Shown: piece after piece, positions 25,374 to 38,500 of the stretch
How positions within the stretch are numbered: the stretch's first letter is position 1
Layout: each line of letters starts with the position of its first letter
Assembly: GCA_905250125.1 (NCBI GenBank)
Contig: CAJNOL010000223.1
Span: forward strand, 62,001 to 126,000
Direction: 5' to 3'
Length of the DNA: 64,000 bases
Source of the DNA: Rotaria sordida
Taxonomy: Eukaryota; Rotifera; Eurotatoria; Philodinida; Philodinidae
Position numbers and translations under genes: made by a program
Notes under the pieces: model-generated
Told to the model about the DNA's origin: nothing
Seen by the model: the letters and a program-made list of their open reading frames with translations, nothing else
Database searches by the model: none

Positions 25374-26256
25374 ATGGCCGCACGTGGTTCAGCAAGAAAT
25401 TCACGATTAAATAAAAAACCAAAGAAAACTAAATTACGTGGTATGTTAACTCAGAGATGTCTTTTTGCATAAGCGAATTATCCAATTTTCAAAAATATCA
25501 AAACTAACTACTTTCATTATAAAATTTGTGTAAAGATACTTACAAAGACAAATTTCACATCTAAAAAAACATGCATGAAATTTTTTCCCGCAAAGCTTTG
25601 CAAATGATCTAACAGGCATTGTTGAAGTATAAGTGTAGGAAATTTAAATCCATCCATCCCAGATCGTATATGAATAAGACTTTGTTAGAATCTATTAACT
25701 ATTTCTTTATTGTATTTCTCGAGAATTGTACTAACAGTTTTTATACGTAGTATATATCAAAAAACTGTTTGAATATTTTTCAAATGTATATTACAATCAA
25801 TTTTGATAAAAAGTTTATATTATTTTATATTGAAAATTTTCTTTAGGTAATGTTTCTCATGGTCACGGTCGTGTTGGTAAACATCGTAAACATCCTGGTG
25901 GTCGTGGTAATGCTGGTGGTCTTCATCATCATCGTACACTTTTTGATAAATATCATCCGGGTTACTTTGGTAAAGTTGGTCAACGTGAATTTCATAAACT
26001 TAAAAATCGTCGTTGGTGTCCATCAGTTAATCTTGATCGTTTATGGTCACTTTTAAGTCAACGAGCACAAGAAAAATATACTCAAGATGAATCTTCTGTC
26101 GTACCTGTTGTTAATGTTGTACGATCAGGTTATTTCAAAGTATTAGGTAAAGGTGTTTTACCTAAGCAACCACTTATTATCAAGGCAAAATTTTTCTCAC
26201 GACGTGCTGAAGAAAAAATTAAGGCAGCTGGTGGTGCTTGTGTACTTTTAGCATGA
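25374..26256 (+). CDS. RPL27A: Large-subunit ribosomal protein L27A (uL15)
   Basis: Exons 25374-25440 and 25847-26256 give 158 residues, near the usual 148. The family is unmistakable: [20 protein letters not shown] after the intron, then [37 protein letters not shown], and a C terminus ending [10 protein letters not shown]. It is a structural component of the 60S subunit. The intron (25441-25846, 406 bp) is long for this genome and interrupts a Gly codon just after the basic N-terminal exon. A probable polyadenylation signal AATAAAAAATAAA lies near 26310. It sits between MGMT and CTU2 on the same strand. Confidence 0.98.
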
Positions 26257-26526
26257 GACATATTAAAATATCATATTATTTGTCTCTGTTCACAGGAAAA
26301 AAAGAAAGAAATAAAAAATAAATTATTATTATCATCATTGTTTTTTCGTTTGTAATCGATATTGTTTTGCTTGTTTGTTTTTTTCCTTTATAAGCATACG
26401 AAAAAAAAAAATACGAAAACAAACGAAAACTTAATAATAACAACTCTTTTTCTTTTCATACAAATTATGAAAAAAAAAAAACAAAACAAGAAATATTTAT
26501 ATATATATATAACTTCTTAGCCTTGC

Positions 26527-26528
26527 AG
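26527..26528 (+). other. Candidate trans-splice acceptor before CTU2
   Basis: CTTCTTAGCCTTGCAG ends two bases before the CTU2 ATG. No coding exon is seen between it and the RPL27A stop 270 bp upstream. Confidence 0.5.
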
Positions 26529-26530
26529 AT

Positions 26531-29500
26531 ATGTGTCAAGTAAACGAAGAGGACGATGAAATATTTCAAGCACTTAAATCTACAATAAATAAGTAGGTTT
26601 ATATGAAATTTTATGAAAATATAATTTTGTATTTGTTATTTGGAAAGAGAAATTTCATTTTTGTTAATATTCTAAAATCTTTTACAGAACACCAACTAAT
26701 CGAAAATGTATGAGTTGTGGTGAAGATGCTTGTGTCATTGTTCGAATTGCTGATCCAATGTGTCGGTGAGTTATTCATTGACTTCAAGAAATATTAAACT
26801 AGAGTTTATAAATTTGAATAAATACAAAAGAGTTAATCATTTAACAATATTCAAAGAGACTTGATAATTTCCATAGCTCGAGTATGAGATAAAGATTTCT
26901 GAAAAATGCAATACAATAGTTTTCAGATCCCAGAAAACTGCGAAAATTAGTTTTTAAGAGTACCAACTTAAAGCGCCCAAAATCCTGAATAAAATAAGGA
27001 GTGGTCGCATTTCCTACGACCTTCTCTTAAAAAGTTATAAGCATCGTAAAACGAAATTTATCATAGCATTACTAAAAAAAACTCTGTTTTTTTGTGAAGC
27101 TTATAACTTTTTAACGGAAGATCGTAGGAAATTCGGCAACCCTTCATTTTATTCACGACTTTGTGCTCTTTAAGATAGTACTCTTAAAAATTAATTTTTA
27201 CAAAGTCTCCTGGATAGGGAGCTACAGATTCTTCCAGGCTCAAACTCGTCCGGGTCCAACTTTTTATTTTTTGTTGGGCTCAGTTACACGCTTTTGTGGA
27301 CCCACTGCTCTCCAGATGAGAAATATAGCAACAAGATATAACTGTACGTTGGGTTCTTTTTCTGAGAGTAGCGAATAAATAGCTGAAACCTTGATCCTTC
27401 ACTTGTTTATGTATACGAAGGGTGCCAGGTATGAATGGAAAAAACCTCGAGTTTGGACTCGGTCGAGTCCGGATCCAAATTTTAAACTTTTTTCGGGTCC
27501 GGATCCACAAAAACATGGACGCGCAACTCCCTACCTTCGCTCATTACTAAAACTAATAATTAGTCTCACATGTCATTGTATATGAATCTATTTTTCTAAT
27601 CTTATGTGTTTGTTTCTGCAAAGCCAATAGAAATAAATAATATTATTTTATGTTTATGTAATGAGAAAACTAACATTTGAAAAACATTCAGTTACTTCCA
27701 ATGATCCGTTTTGCCCAGGAATATCAATATTCTATAGAGCTGAAAAATGATCCTCCATCCACTTACTCTGTTATGATAGGTACAAATAAAAAAAGGCAAA
27801 TTCTATTTGAAACAACGTATTTTGGCTCAAAAAAAGAAAAGAAAGATAGATTAATACATAGAATTATAGACAGTCATTTTCTATATTCTTTTTTTTTTTT
27901 TGTTGATTCAAAATACATTTATTTATCGTTTTCGCTTTATGACGAATCAAAATAAGATAAACTCTCAGTTTTATCAACTAATAATGAAACTAAATTTCTA
28001 AGAGATAAATTTAAAAACTGTTAATTATATTTTGTAGAAAATGTTTTGAAGAATTTTTTATTCATAAATTTCGTTCAACATTATCAAAATCTAATATATT
28101 CGGACGCGGTGAACATGTTCTTATTGCATATTCCGGTGGACCATCATCAACAGCTTTACTTCATTTAATTGCTGAAGGACTTAGTGTAAATGCTCGAAGA
28201 CGTCTTCAATTTCAAGCACATGTTGCTTTCATTGATGGTGATTAAAAATTTAATTTTGTTTTTATTTTTTTTTTTCTTTACTAAATATAAATTTTATAGA
28301 ATCTTCATTATATCCGGATGCAATAGACATGCGTGAAAAAGTAATTGATCGTATTACGAATCAATTACATTATCCATTACATATTGTCTCTATTGATGAT
28401 GTAAGATTTGTAAAAACAAAAAAAAACAAAGTTTTATTATTATTTTGGAATAAATATTTTTAAATTTATTAGAATCTTGATAATGATAATACTTTAAAAG
28501 AATTATTATTTCAACAAACAAAATCATTAACAGCTCGTGAAGAACTTATTCGACGACGAAAGTATTTTTTTTTAATGTAATTTTATTAAAAATTTAAATT
28601 CTATTTTAATAGATTAAAATTATTATTTGATATTGCTATTCGTGAAAAATGTACAAAATTAATTACAGGTGATAATTGTACAAAACTTGCAGCACAAATT
28701 CTTTCCGATATGGCGCAAGGCAAAGGTGCACATGTTGCAATAGAATGTGTTCGTATAAAATTTATTTATATTTTATTCATATTATATCTTATATAGAATT
28801 TAACTGATACAACAAATGATTTAGTTACTATAGTGAGACCATTTCGGTGAGATTTTTTTTCTCTCTCTGTTTCATATCATTATTACTCATTCATATATAT
28901 ATATATATTTGTAGGGAAATAATGTCAAAAGAAATTGCTATGTATAATCGATTGAATTCTATTGAATCTCTTCAAAATATTGATATATCAACAATGGTAT
29001 GTATGATTTATGTTTATTTAAAATAATTATTTTCTTAATAGTCTGGTATTCAATCATCAATTTTTAAACTTTCGGAAACACTTGTTAATGATCTACAAAG
29101 ACAATTTCCTTCAACAGTTAGTACAATATTTCGGTAAGAATTATTCTTTCTTTATCTATATGATTTGAACCGGACAAAAATCACCGTTACACCGCTTAGT
29201 ATAATGTGTCCTATACCCGAGGGTAGCTTGATACTTGAACCATTGACTATCCTCTGATCACCATTCTACTGCGGTATACCGATAGTTGTTTACTGATCGG
29301 GAATCTACTATCGCGGTTCTTATGAATGCCGTGGTAGTGCGAAGAAAGGTGCAATATGAATATTTTATCTAAACTTTTTGTTTTTTTAGAACATCTGATA
29401 AACTTGAAAAAAATCTAAAATCAGAACGATGTGATTTGTGTTGTTATCCACTTGATCTTGACGAGGATCAATCATTATTATCTGATCAAGATAGAATAAA

Positions 29501-29738
29501 ACTTATTCATCAACTATTCGATACACGTTCCAATAGGTATTTTATTTAATAGGTTGTTTTTTTTTTGTTCTGATTTGAATTTTTCTTTTTAATGTAGTAA
29601 TGATCCGGTTCATGTTTGTTATGCTTGTCGACGATTATTACGAGATGTACAAGTAAGATTGATTTTTATTTGAAAGAAAAAAATTAAATTTTATTTTAAT
29701 TAATTATCTAGCCGAATTTACAATCTAATCAAGAATAA
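26531..29738 (+). CDS. CTU2: Cytoplasmic tRNA 2-thiolation protein 2
   Basis: Twelve exons join in frame to 372 residues: 26531-26592, 26688-26765, 28038-28237, 28300-28400, 28473-28561, 28613-28748, 28797-28846, 28915-28996, 29042-29133, 29390-29536, 29598-29652, 29712-29738. CTU2 (Ncs2) pairs with CTU1 to thiolate wobble U34 of Lys, Glu and Gln tRNAs. An N-terminal CMSCG and a CRKC pair form the zinc-type motif. The ATP-pyrophosphatase-like loop is LIAYSGGPSS (75-84), the CTU2 variant with SGGPSS. GDNCTKLA and IVRPFREIMSKEIAMYNRL are conserved blocks. The C terminus has CDLC and CYAC knuckles. At 372 residues it is shorter than human CTU2 (about 515). Exon 6 must use the donor GTTCGT to stay in frame. 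Intron 2 is 1.27 kb and holds two repeat elements. Confidence 0.93.
26935..27214. repeat. Imperfect palindromic element in CTU2 intron 2
   Basis: CCTACGACCTTCTCTTAAAAAGTTATAAGC near 27015 faces GCTTATAACTTTTTAACGGAAGATCGTAGG near 27100, and the outer TTTTTAAGAGTACCAACTTAAAG faces CTTTAAGATAGTACTCTTAAAAA. A related half copy is at about 41770-41865 in an IFT88 intron. Confidence 0.75.
27215..27533. mobile_element. Putative MITE with TAGGGAG terminal repeats
   Basis: A 319-bp segment starts TAGGGAGCTAC and ends GCAACTCCCTA, the latter being the inverse of TAGGGAGTTGC. Inside are repeated CGGGTCC and GGATCCA blocks, unlike the AT-rich surroundings. It abuts the palindrome on its left. I see no clear target-site duplication, and the superfamily is unknown. 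Confidence 0.5.
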
Positions 29739-32373
29739 TTCTTAATGATGAAGAACAAATCAAACAGTGTATTATTTTTTATTTTTCGTATAAATAATCA
29801 TTGAAAAAATTGATTATAACGTTGTGTTATTCTTTTTTTTGTTGTTGTTAACGATTAATAAAAAATAATTTGACCGTTAAAAATTTATCTTATTGATTAT
29901 TTTATTTAATGAAACTTGGTTCAAATAGGTCTCATTTGCCTATCGTGATCTGTATATTTTTTACATATTAATATCATTATGATAATTTAAATAGAAGCAA
30001 AAGACTATGTTTATAAGTCAATGATTCTTGAAAGATAATAATAACTGATTAGAAAATACGAATACAAACTTAGTGGAACGGATAAACTAAATAAAAGAAA
30101 TAATAAACAATATAGTCATCGCTGCATCCCTAGTCACAGTCTATTATTAATCATGATTAGAGTCCAGTCAAAATGATAAAACAAAAGTCATTTCTCATCT
30201 ACCCGCGACAAAGATATTCTATTGTAAATCATGACATATAGGCTTACTGTTCAAAAAAATTAGCAAAAAAAAGTAAGAGAAAGACAGTTAGTCTACGATG
30301 GGCAACTTATTTAAGCTATGACAAACTCGAAACTAATAGTTTGTGTCTGTTTGCACTTCGGATGTAACTAAAATTAGCGATAGAGAATAATACATACTAT
30401 GTAGGTATTATTATCGATATCTTTACTTGTGAGTTTTGTATGTTCAAAAATTTGAACTTGTTTTCTTACTTTCTGATGTTATGCAAAAAGAAAATTACTG
30501 AAAAAAAAACCAATTATATTGAAAAGAAATGAAAATGGTTAAATGATTTATATAAGAAACAAACAAATGACTTTTACAGTCACTTTAAGACGTCTTTTTA
30601 TTTTATATTTTAAATCGAAAAAAATCCTACATCCACCTTTCATTTGACTATTAATTCTTTATAAAGGTTATTTTTATGAATAAAATCTTTTAGTATAGAT
30701 GTAGTTCAATATGTTGCCTAACTATTAATTAAAAAGTTATCAGTGAATATCTCTCTAACCATATGAGAAAAAAATCCGAAAACTTCAGCAAGACCGGACT
30801 TTAAAAACCGGTTTTCTAGAGATCATATCAAGAAAACAATAGTAAATGTATCTGAGAAGGCTACTCTATCTCTGCATATATAACCTATTCAATTTGTCTA
30901 TTTTATTTTTAACAAACTCAAAATATTATCGATTCTCTTGTCGTATCCTAATGTCTGTGTAAAGTTTAAATTGATCAAAAATATATATCGGATAAATATC
31001 AATTTTATCATGAAATCAAATTTTCATTCTTTTTGAAGTATCATTCATGTAAATAATAAATTATTTTATTGAATTTATCATAGTAGATTTAATATATAAA
31101 TTTCCGTCTTATGTTATGTGACATATTGATGGGATTACTAGTATTTAATTGTTTTTGGAATTTATTTGAACTATCAGATTTATCTATTGATAGCATATAA
31201 TAAAATTGAACTGTACTAAAAGAGAGACATCAGCTGTGTATCTTCTCTCAGCATAATTACCTCCGTTTAATGATAAGATGTATAATGCGATTTATAGAAA
31301 GATCCGAGAAAATCCTAGAAGTTTCTAAGGCCACAGAAAAAATTGACTTTTTTTTGTTATTCCATAAAAATTAATAATCGATAAGATGCAACATTTTTTT
31401 GTTGTTATGAAAACCAACTGGACTGGCAAAGTTCATTAATAAAAAAGTAACACTTCATATCTCAAACATTATATTTTTAATCCTTGACTCTCCATAATAG
31501 TTCCAGAAAAGTCATTAATGAAAACAACTGTGGTCATGAGGGAGAGAGGAAGCAATGTCATGGACTGTGGCTGTGCATGACGATTTTCAGACTCTACACC
31601 CACACGCACTACACTCATCCATCCAGAGAAGGTTTGCATATATGAGAAGACAAGACAACAAACAGATACTATCAGTAAACATTTATATAATGGCAAATTA
31701 TACTGGTATTTATGAATAACGATAATCTGTTTCCTTATCTATGCGTAAATATTAGTAAGTATTATATTTAAATAAGAATGTCTAAAATTTTTCTTTTTCA
31801 TGTTATTATCCGTCAATGGCAACTTCCATTTGCCTTTTTATATCATATAATCTTTTGCTCAACTAATTCGTGTAAAAATTTTGAAATGTATTTTATATAA
31901 TAGCAGTAACTATTCGTCGATATTTTTATCACATAGCACATTATTAAGATACATATTTCTCGTTGGTAAAAGAAACAATTTAAAAAACAAAAAAAAAAGG
32001 TCCTTTTTTTTCTTAACAATCCCATAGTCGTCTTTTTTTAAGTTGTATATTCTAGAAATATTAAAACAAAAATATCAAATATTTTTCTTTGCCTTAGAGA
32101 ATTTCTTACACGTAATATGTAAGGAGTTTTTTAATATCCTGCATTGTTTCTAAAAAAAAAAAGGTAATTTCAATTGCCAATAGGACAATCATTGTGTATA
32201 AAAGAATTTAGAAAAAAAAAGAACTTATGGTGATTATTTTTGAAAAAAGTAACATATGGTATAAAGATTATTTTCCAAAAATTATTTTTTGAAAAAAAAC
32301 AACGAACGGATATTTATCTCTTTCTTTTATTTTTTACTATATATCAAATAACTAATAGAATTTTTGTTTTATC
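29739..32373. other. Intergenic after CTU2
   Basis: No exon is supported. AATAAA-type signals for CTU2 occur near 29857. About 30640-30830 is a dispersed repeat related, inverted, to 38290-38420: shared CCATATGAGAAAAAAATCCG and GGTTTTCTAGAGAT-type blocks. Confidence 0.5.
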
Positions 32374-32809
32374 TCAGTAAGCACTATCGTCGACTTCCTC
32401 ACCTCCTGTTAATCTTTCGACCTTTGCAATACCCTTGATAATTAATATTTGAAACAAAAGTAGTGAAAGATTGTAAAACGAAGTACATTCCACTCTATTA
32501 ATAAATAAGAAACAAACAGTATTCATATTTCCAAGAAAATAAATTTCCGAAATTACTGACATGAGAAGATAATTTCCGGATAGCTTTCATAATTATTCAT
32601 TTATAAGAAAAAAGAAAATTCGAAAACTTCTTTGACATTAATACAAACAAATGAAATTAGAAGTCTATATAAATATCAAAGCTCACTTATACATACTGAA
32701 AGAATGTTTCAGAAATCTGAATATTTCTTCTCTATTACCTTGCAAAGATTCTCTCTTTAGTCATGGCTAATGCAAACATAACAAATATGATTACCACATA
32801 TATTTTCAT
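32374..32809 (-). CDS. Tentative small secreted peptide
   Basis: On the minus strand an ATG at 32809 opens a 23-codon exon (32739-32809) with a classic signal-peptide profile, MKIYVVIIFVMFALAM then TKERIFA, ending at a GTAATA donor. A later frame ending at 32374 can be joined in phase through an acceptor at about 32505 (TTATTTATTAATAG) and ends ERLTGGEEVDDSAY. The joined product would be about 64 residues. The joining is not unique: other acceptors give different tails, and part of the second exon is oddly hydrophobic. No family is recognised. It could be a chance reading frame. Confidence 0.3.
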
Positions 32810-33586
32810 TAGTAGGCAATATGAAAACAAATCCTAAGAATTATTTCCACATCACTTTCAAGTCACCACATGATAAGTATAATCACAAATTTCGATGAGA
32901 TTTTAAAAGTTACAAGTATTAAACCTTACAAATAATTAGTATTTTTATTATAATTCGTCTATGACATTATAAATAATTTATTGAATAGTTTTATATAATC
33001 AAAAACAAAACAAAAAAAGAAACTAAATTAGAGAATATACTTCTATTAATATTGAATATAAATAGAATGCTTTCCTACGAATAACAACTTACAAACATAC
33101 ACAGAAATTACTTTCCTGTAAATAAAAAGAAAAACGTTTTTTTTTTCTTTGAAATATAATGAACGACTGCTAACTAAACATACATTTAATATAGATAAGA
33201 TAAATAACAATATAAGACAAAAATTTAACCTATTATAACATAAAAATTGTCAAAAAGAAAATAAAAGCGAGAAAACCGATGATAAACCACTGACAATATA
33301 AAGAAAAGAAAATAAATAATATTGCAACAAAAATCGAACTAAAAACTTTCGTATAAAGTTCGATCTGTTATATAGAAAGTAATGCAGACACAATACAAAA
33401 CAAAACTCATTTTACTATTATTTATGTAAAATAGGAAAACAAAAAAAAAAAAAGAAATAACCTATGTGTATGTGTGCGTTCAAGCAAAACCTATTAAGGA
33501 CCTTTAGACGCGTCCAAAGCGTAAATTAATCAAGATAAAGAGGAATCAATTTAATGAAAAAGAAAAAAAGAAAAACATATCTTTTC
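32810..33586. other. Intergenic, A-rich
   Basis: No exon is seen. It is very AT-rich with A-runs and probably includes the 3' untranslated region of the AXH gene on the minus strand. Confidence 0.5.
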
Positions 33587-34415
33587 TCATTCATTATATA
33601 CTTTAAATCGTTTATTTTTTGGTATAATATTATCCATTGATGATGATATTTTTTCATTCATATATCTTTCAACTAAACATTTTGTTGGTGATCGTTGGCT
33701 ATAATTAGGTTTAATATTTATTTTTGATTGATCAATTTTTTTTTCCATAATAGCTATTATTAAATCTCCACATTCTAATTGACGACAATTTAATCCAGTT
33801 GTACGATATGTTGATTTCGGTGATATTGATGACCAACAAGAATATTGATGAACAAAAAATGGCATTTCTTGTGAAACATAATATGATACCTAAGATACAA
33901 AAAGAACAAGAGAAAAATTAATTTTATATATGTATAAAGATTAAAGTAACTTACTGGTTTTTCAATTCCATTTATACGAAAACGCAATTCAGTTTTACCA
34001 GTTAATTTATTAATACAACCAATATATTCTACACGCGCCAAAAGACTAAAATATATGAAAATACATAACATATTTGTATAGTTGGTTATGACAAAAGTTA
34101 TGTCTTTTTTCGATGTTTTGATTTTTACCTTGAGTATTGTTGATTTTGTTTTGCACTTATTATTAAATCATTTGTTGTTAATTGCTGAATATTTTTCTTC
34201 TCACCTGTTTCTAATTTAATTAATGTAGCATGATGAAATTTTTCTAAAATAATGTTATCATCATTAGATTTTTGTGATAAAAATGGATTATAATGATGAA
34301 ATGATCCATCACCAGAATAATAATCGTTATGATAATTCCATGGTTGAAATAAATTCATATTCTTTGATGATGATGATGATGATAATAAACCAAGATTAGA
34401 AACAGTTGAATACAT
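33587..34415 (-). CDS. AXH-domain protein, ataxin-1-like
   Basis: Three exons (34129-34415, 33955-34045, 33587-33889) join in frame to 226 residues. The first 55 residues are Ser/Asn-rich and low-complexity. An AXH domain spans about 60-180. It starts FHHATLIKLETGEKKNIQQL (compare the FMKGSIIQLANGE start in ataxin-1), continues DLIISAKQ and RVEYIG, and includes MPFFVHQYSCWSSISP, LNCRQLECGDL and a hydrophobic IIAIM end. AXH domains bind RNA and dimerise; ataxin-1 acts with the repressor Capicua. The C terminus is basic (NKRFKVYNE), perhaps a nuclear signal. It is much shorter than human ataxin-1 and has no polyglutamine tract. HBP1 also carries AXH but adds an HMG box, which is absent here. 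An acceptor (AG 34421-34420) lies 4 nt before the ATG. Confidence 0.85.
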
Positions 34416-35516
34416 TTTCCTAATTTATTATACAAAGTGATGTTGATTATGGAGAAGTAAAAACTAAAAAGAAAAATTTTTATCTTTTATTTCAATTGTT
34501 TCTCTTGAGCAAAAATGTCTGTAGAGAGTAAAACCAATTTCTATTTCTATACTGAACTTTGTCCTTAACAAGACTGCTGTTAAAAACTTGTTGCTCATGA
34601 TATTTTTTTTAATAAAAAAAAAAATTATTAATCCCTAAGCAAAAATATGCATTGACTATGAAAATGACTTTTTACAGTAGTTCATCAAAAAATACCCGAT
34701 ATATTCTTCTATTCTAATTGATGAATGATTATGTCGACTGACAGACAACGAAAAGAGACTGTTTTGACGCACACAGAAAGGAGAAATGAGAGCGAGAAAG
34801 ATAGAAAAAAGAAAAAAAAAAGAAAAAAAAAGACATACATTCTCTCTCAAGTAAAAATAAGTACTTCTCAGAACAAAATTCACGGTCAACAAGGCATCCT
34901 TCGACTTTTAATCATAAAAATAAGTCCAAATTATACTCATTATAATAATTATCTACATCTTAGTTTGAAATTCTATATTTAATTTCAATTTACCTAGAGG
35001 GGAAAGATTAGCAATCAACGTTTCTCATTCAGTCATGCTATGGAATATAATTTCTGCTAATAAATATACGAAAAATCTTGAATTTCTATTTTGTATTCAA
35101 AAGAAAAAAACCTGTAGAGAACAAACTAAAGAAAGATTTTTTGACATATGTTTTCTACTTATAATGGTATCTGCGGCCGCTTGTAAAAGAAAGAGAAAAG
35201 GTCGTCGCTTCGGTTTTTTTTTCTTTTTTTTTTTCTTACATAAACGCCGTTCTTTCTTTCTCTGCAAAAATCTAAAAAAAAGGGAATGTAAAACAGGCAC
35301 ACTTTGCCCTTTTACTTCACGCATTAACTCCTCTTCCGTTATAATCAAAAAGGAAGAATAATGATCAGCTGCAAAACATATGAGAAAAGAAACTACATAG
35401 TAAACAGAACTTGTCAAGCGATTTACCAGTTAACTTATATTGACATTATGACTTTATTATTATACAACAATTACAAAACAAAAAAGAAAATTCATAGATG
35501 TTTATTTTTAGTATTT
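34416..35516. other. Intergenic between AXH gene and IFT88 stop
   Basis: About 1.1 kb with A-runs and T-runs and a single NotI-type GCGGCCGC at 35172. It should include the promoter of the AXH gene and the IFT88 3' end. No exon is supported. Confidence 0.55.
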
Positions 35517-38500
35517 TTAGTCTGGTAGAAGTACAGCTGCATCATCATTGTCATCAAAAACTATTGCATGTGTTTCTTTTTTACTAATAGCAGTTTTTGG
35601 TCGTTCATGTGTCATTTGTTGAGGAAATTGATCAATATAAGGATGAATTGTAATAGGTCCTAGAAGAAAATATATATTTAAGTAAAACACAAGAAAAATA
35701 TAAAAACCTTGCTGAGAAAAAACGCCTTTGGTATTATCTAAATCAATTGGTGTACGTTTTCGATGATCATCAATAGTTTGATTACGATTGCTACGAGGAG
35801 CTTAAATAAATAAATGAATAATGATGTCTATAAAATAATTATTTTAATACTTTCATGTTCAGCAGATGAAATCTTTCGACCTTTAACAATATTTTGACTT
35901 TTATCTGCATTTGTTTTACGCTATATAATAAAAAATAAAATAAAATACTTTTTTTTTTAATATTTGAATTTATTCAAATAATATACTTGAAGTTGAATGT
36001 CTTTCATTTTATTAACTTTCTTTAATTCATTTTCATATATTTCTCGCTCCGGTAAACCAAGATCAATAGAAATTTTAATTAAAAATTGAATACCTACAAA
36101 CAAGAAAAAAAACATAAAGTTATGTTAAAAATAACGAAACCAAGGTGAAGTTGACATAATAATTTTTTTGTTTTACATAGAAATATCAATAAAACAAAGT
36201 TAAAAAAGTACTTTATACGATATCTTTAAACATAAAATTTTTCTTATCTCTATTCGCTGAGCCATAAAAATTTCATTCTTTAATTATAAACAACATTCTT
36301 TATTGTTTATCTATTTGTAGAAGTTTATTAGATTCTTTCAAACTTTAGACGATTATAAATTTAACATTTATTTGAGAAAAAATGTCTTTATACAATGAAA
36401 AAATTTGCAAAATCTATAAAGTTAAACTATTTGTTGATTCTATCATATAAAAATTACAAGCTGATTTACTCTGTCATTAAAAATATATTATATAATGTTT
36501 CTTTTCAGAAAAAAATATTTTGAAATATTAATATATAGGCTATGCAAAAAAAGTTAATTACATATTTTGAAAGCGCTCGGAGTTTTCTATCACCTTATGT
36601 ATTTACACTTTAGTTTGCACTTTTGCACTAACATACTAAATTGAGCGTAATAGAGTAACCTACATTACCAGATTCCTACGCATTTCATTTAGTCACGATC
36701 ATCAAAATTAATTCTGAAAATTTTTCATTACAACATAATTATCGTTTTAAGAAAAGCAAGTATATAATCTGATAGAACTTGAAATTCTCTATGATTCAAT
36801 ATATTCATCTATTGTCTTGCATGTATTTATTGCAACAAATAAGTTGCAAGACAATAGATACATATATATGGAATGATAGAGAATTTCAAGCTCTATCAGA
36901 TTATATATTTAACGTTGTTTTTTTAAAATAAGGTAATTTTATAGTAATGAAAAATTTTCGAAAGTAATATTGATGATAGTAAGCAAAATGAAGTACATGA
37001 GAATTCCTTCATTACACTCGATTTATTTTGCTTAAGTGTAAACTCAAACATAAATATAAAGGATGATTGAAAATTCCGAGCGCTTTCAGAATATGTAATT
37101 ATGTTTTTTTTTCTATAATGATAATATATTTAAAATACTGATTGCAATTATTTTGTTTTACCCCGGATAGATATTACATGCAGCACTTTTATGAGTTTTT
37201 TTTTTTCTTTTCTAATTAAAGACATGTGTTACATATCGTCATTTAGCATATAAGAACAAATTATAATTATTTATATAATTTTCATATTCTTCTTCATTTT
37301 GAATAAAAGAAGTGAAATATTTTATTTTCTATTTTTTGATACAAAAAGAAATTATATATTTTATTGTTTTTTTTTTTCAATCTTACAATCAGTATCATCT
37401 GGAAAATGTTGATGAATCCATTTATATTTTTCTATGGCAGCTGCATAATCACCACTACGACGATGGCATGATGCTACCATTAAATGCCATTTAATTTCAC
37501 CAGGTCTAAAGCATTTTTTCTTATTTTTTTTTTATATAAGAACAAAAAAAGATGATATTCTTTTACTTGACTAAAGCTGCTTGTGCACAAAATTCTACAG
37601 CTTTTTCTGGATATTGTGCTTCAATATAATAAGATGCTAACCATTCTAATGTTTGAATATCACATGGACAATGTCGATATGCCTTTCAATAGAAAAATAA
37701 AGAATTAAATATTTAAAATTCAAAAAACAAAACCAATGATGTAATTTACATCAAAATAATATTGTATTGCATCTGATTTATCACCTTGAGAATCAATTAA
37801 TTCACCTATTCGTCGATGTAAACGTCCATCTGTTCGATGAATACTTAATGCTTGTAAATACCTAAAAAAACAAAAATTTTTCATAAAATTCATATAATTA
37901 TATTTCCTTTCGTCAACATATGAAAAAAAAATCATTCGTTAGTAATGTGACTTCGCAAAATTAAAATTCATATACCTCAGGATAATGAATTGTCCTAGAG
38001 CTAATTTTTTATATGTGGCATATATATACTAAGTTACTCTAGATGTTCTAAAATAGTCAGCGCTATAGATATTTGTTCAGAGGAATTATAAATAAAAATA
38101 TTAGCGTTAGAGACATGACATAAACAAGGATATCGACTTCCACTTTAGGACATTTTAGTTTAAAAAAAGAACTCCGAATAAAAAGAAAATATTACATTCT
38201 ATAGACAACTCCTGAGGTTAGAAAAAAATTGATTTATTTTTCGCTAGCAATGTGACAGCGTACACAAAAATACTCTTATAATCGAATACGAAATTCCAAA
38301 CGGTACAAATCCTTCTTCAAAATCTCTCGAAAACCAGTTTTCAAGAGAAAGTTTTCGGATTTTTTTCTCATATGGCCAGAAAACTAGTCCTTGTAAAGAA
38401 TCAAATGAAAGGTGAGTATGTCTTGTTTTTGATTGAAATTGTCAATATATATTTATTTCTACACATGCCGATGATAGAAATATAAAGATTCTCAATAGAA

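Noticed and set aside
25441-25846. Possible snoRNA in the RPL27A intron
   Set aside because: Ribosomal-protein introns often host snoRNAs and this one is long, but I could not find a convincing C/D pair or H/ACA arrangement.
27163-27585. Overlapping frames on both strands in CTU2 intron 2
   Set aside because: They lie inside the palindrome and TAGGGAG-ended element, overlap on opposite strands and resemble no family.
35035-35417. Opposing frames of about 107 codons between the AXH gene and IFT88
   Set aside because: Both are rich in Lys/Phe from A- and T-runs, overlap each other, and show no family resemblance.
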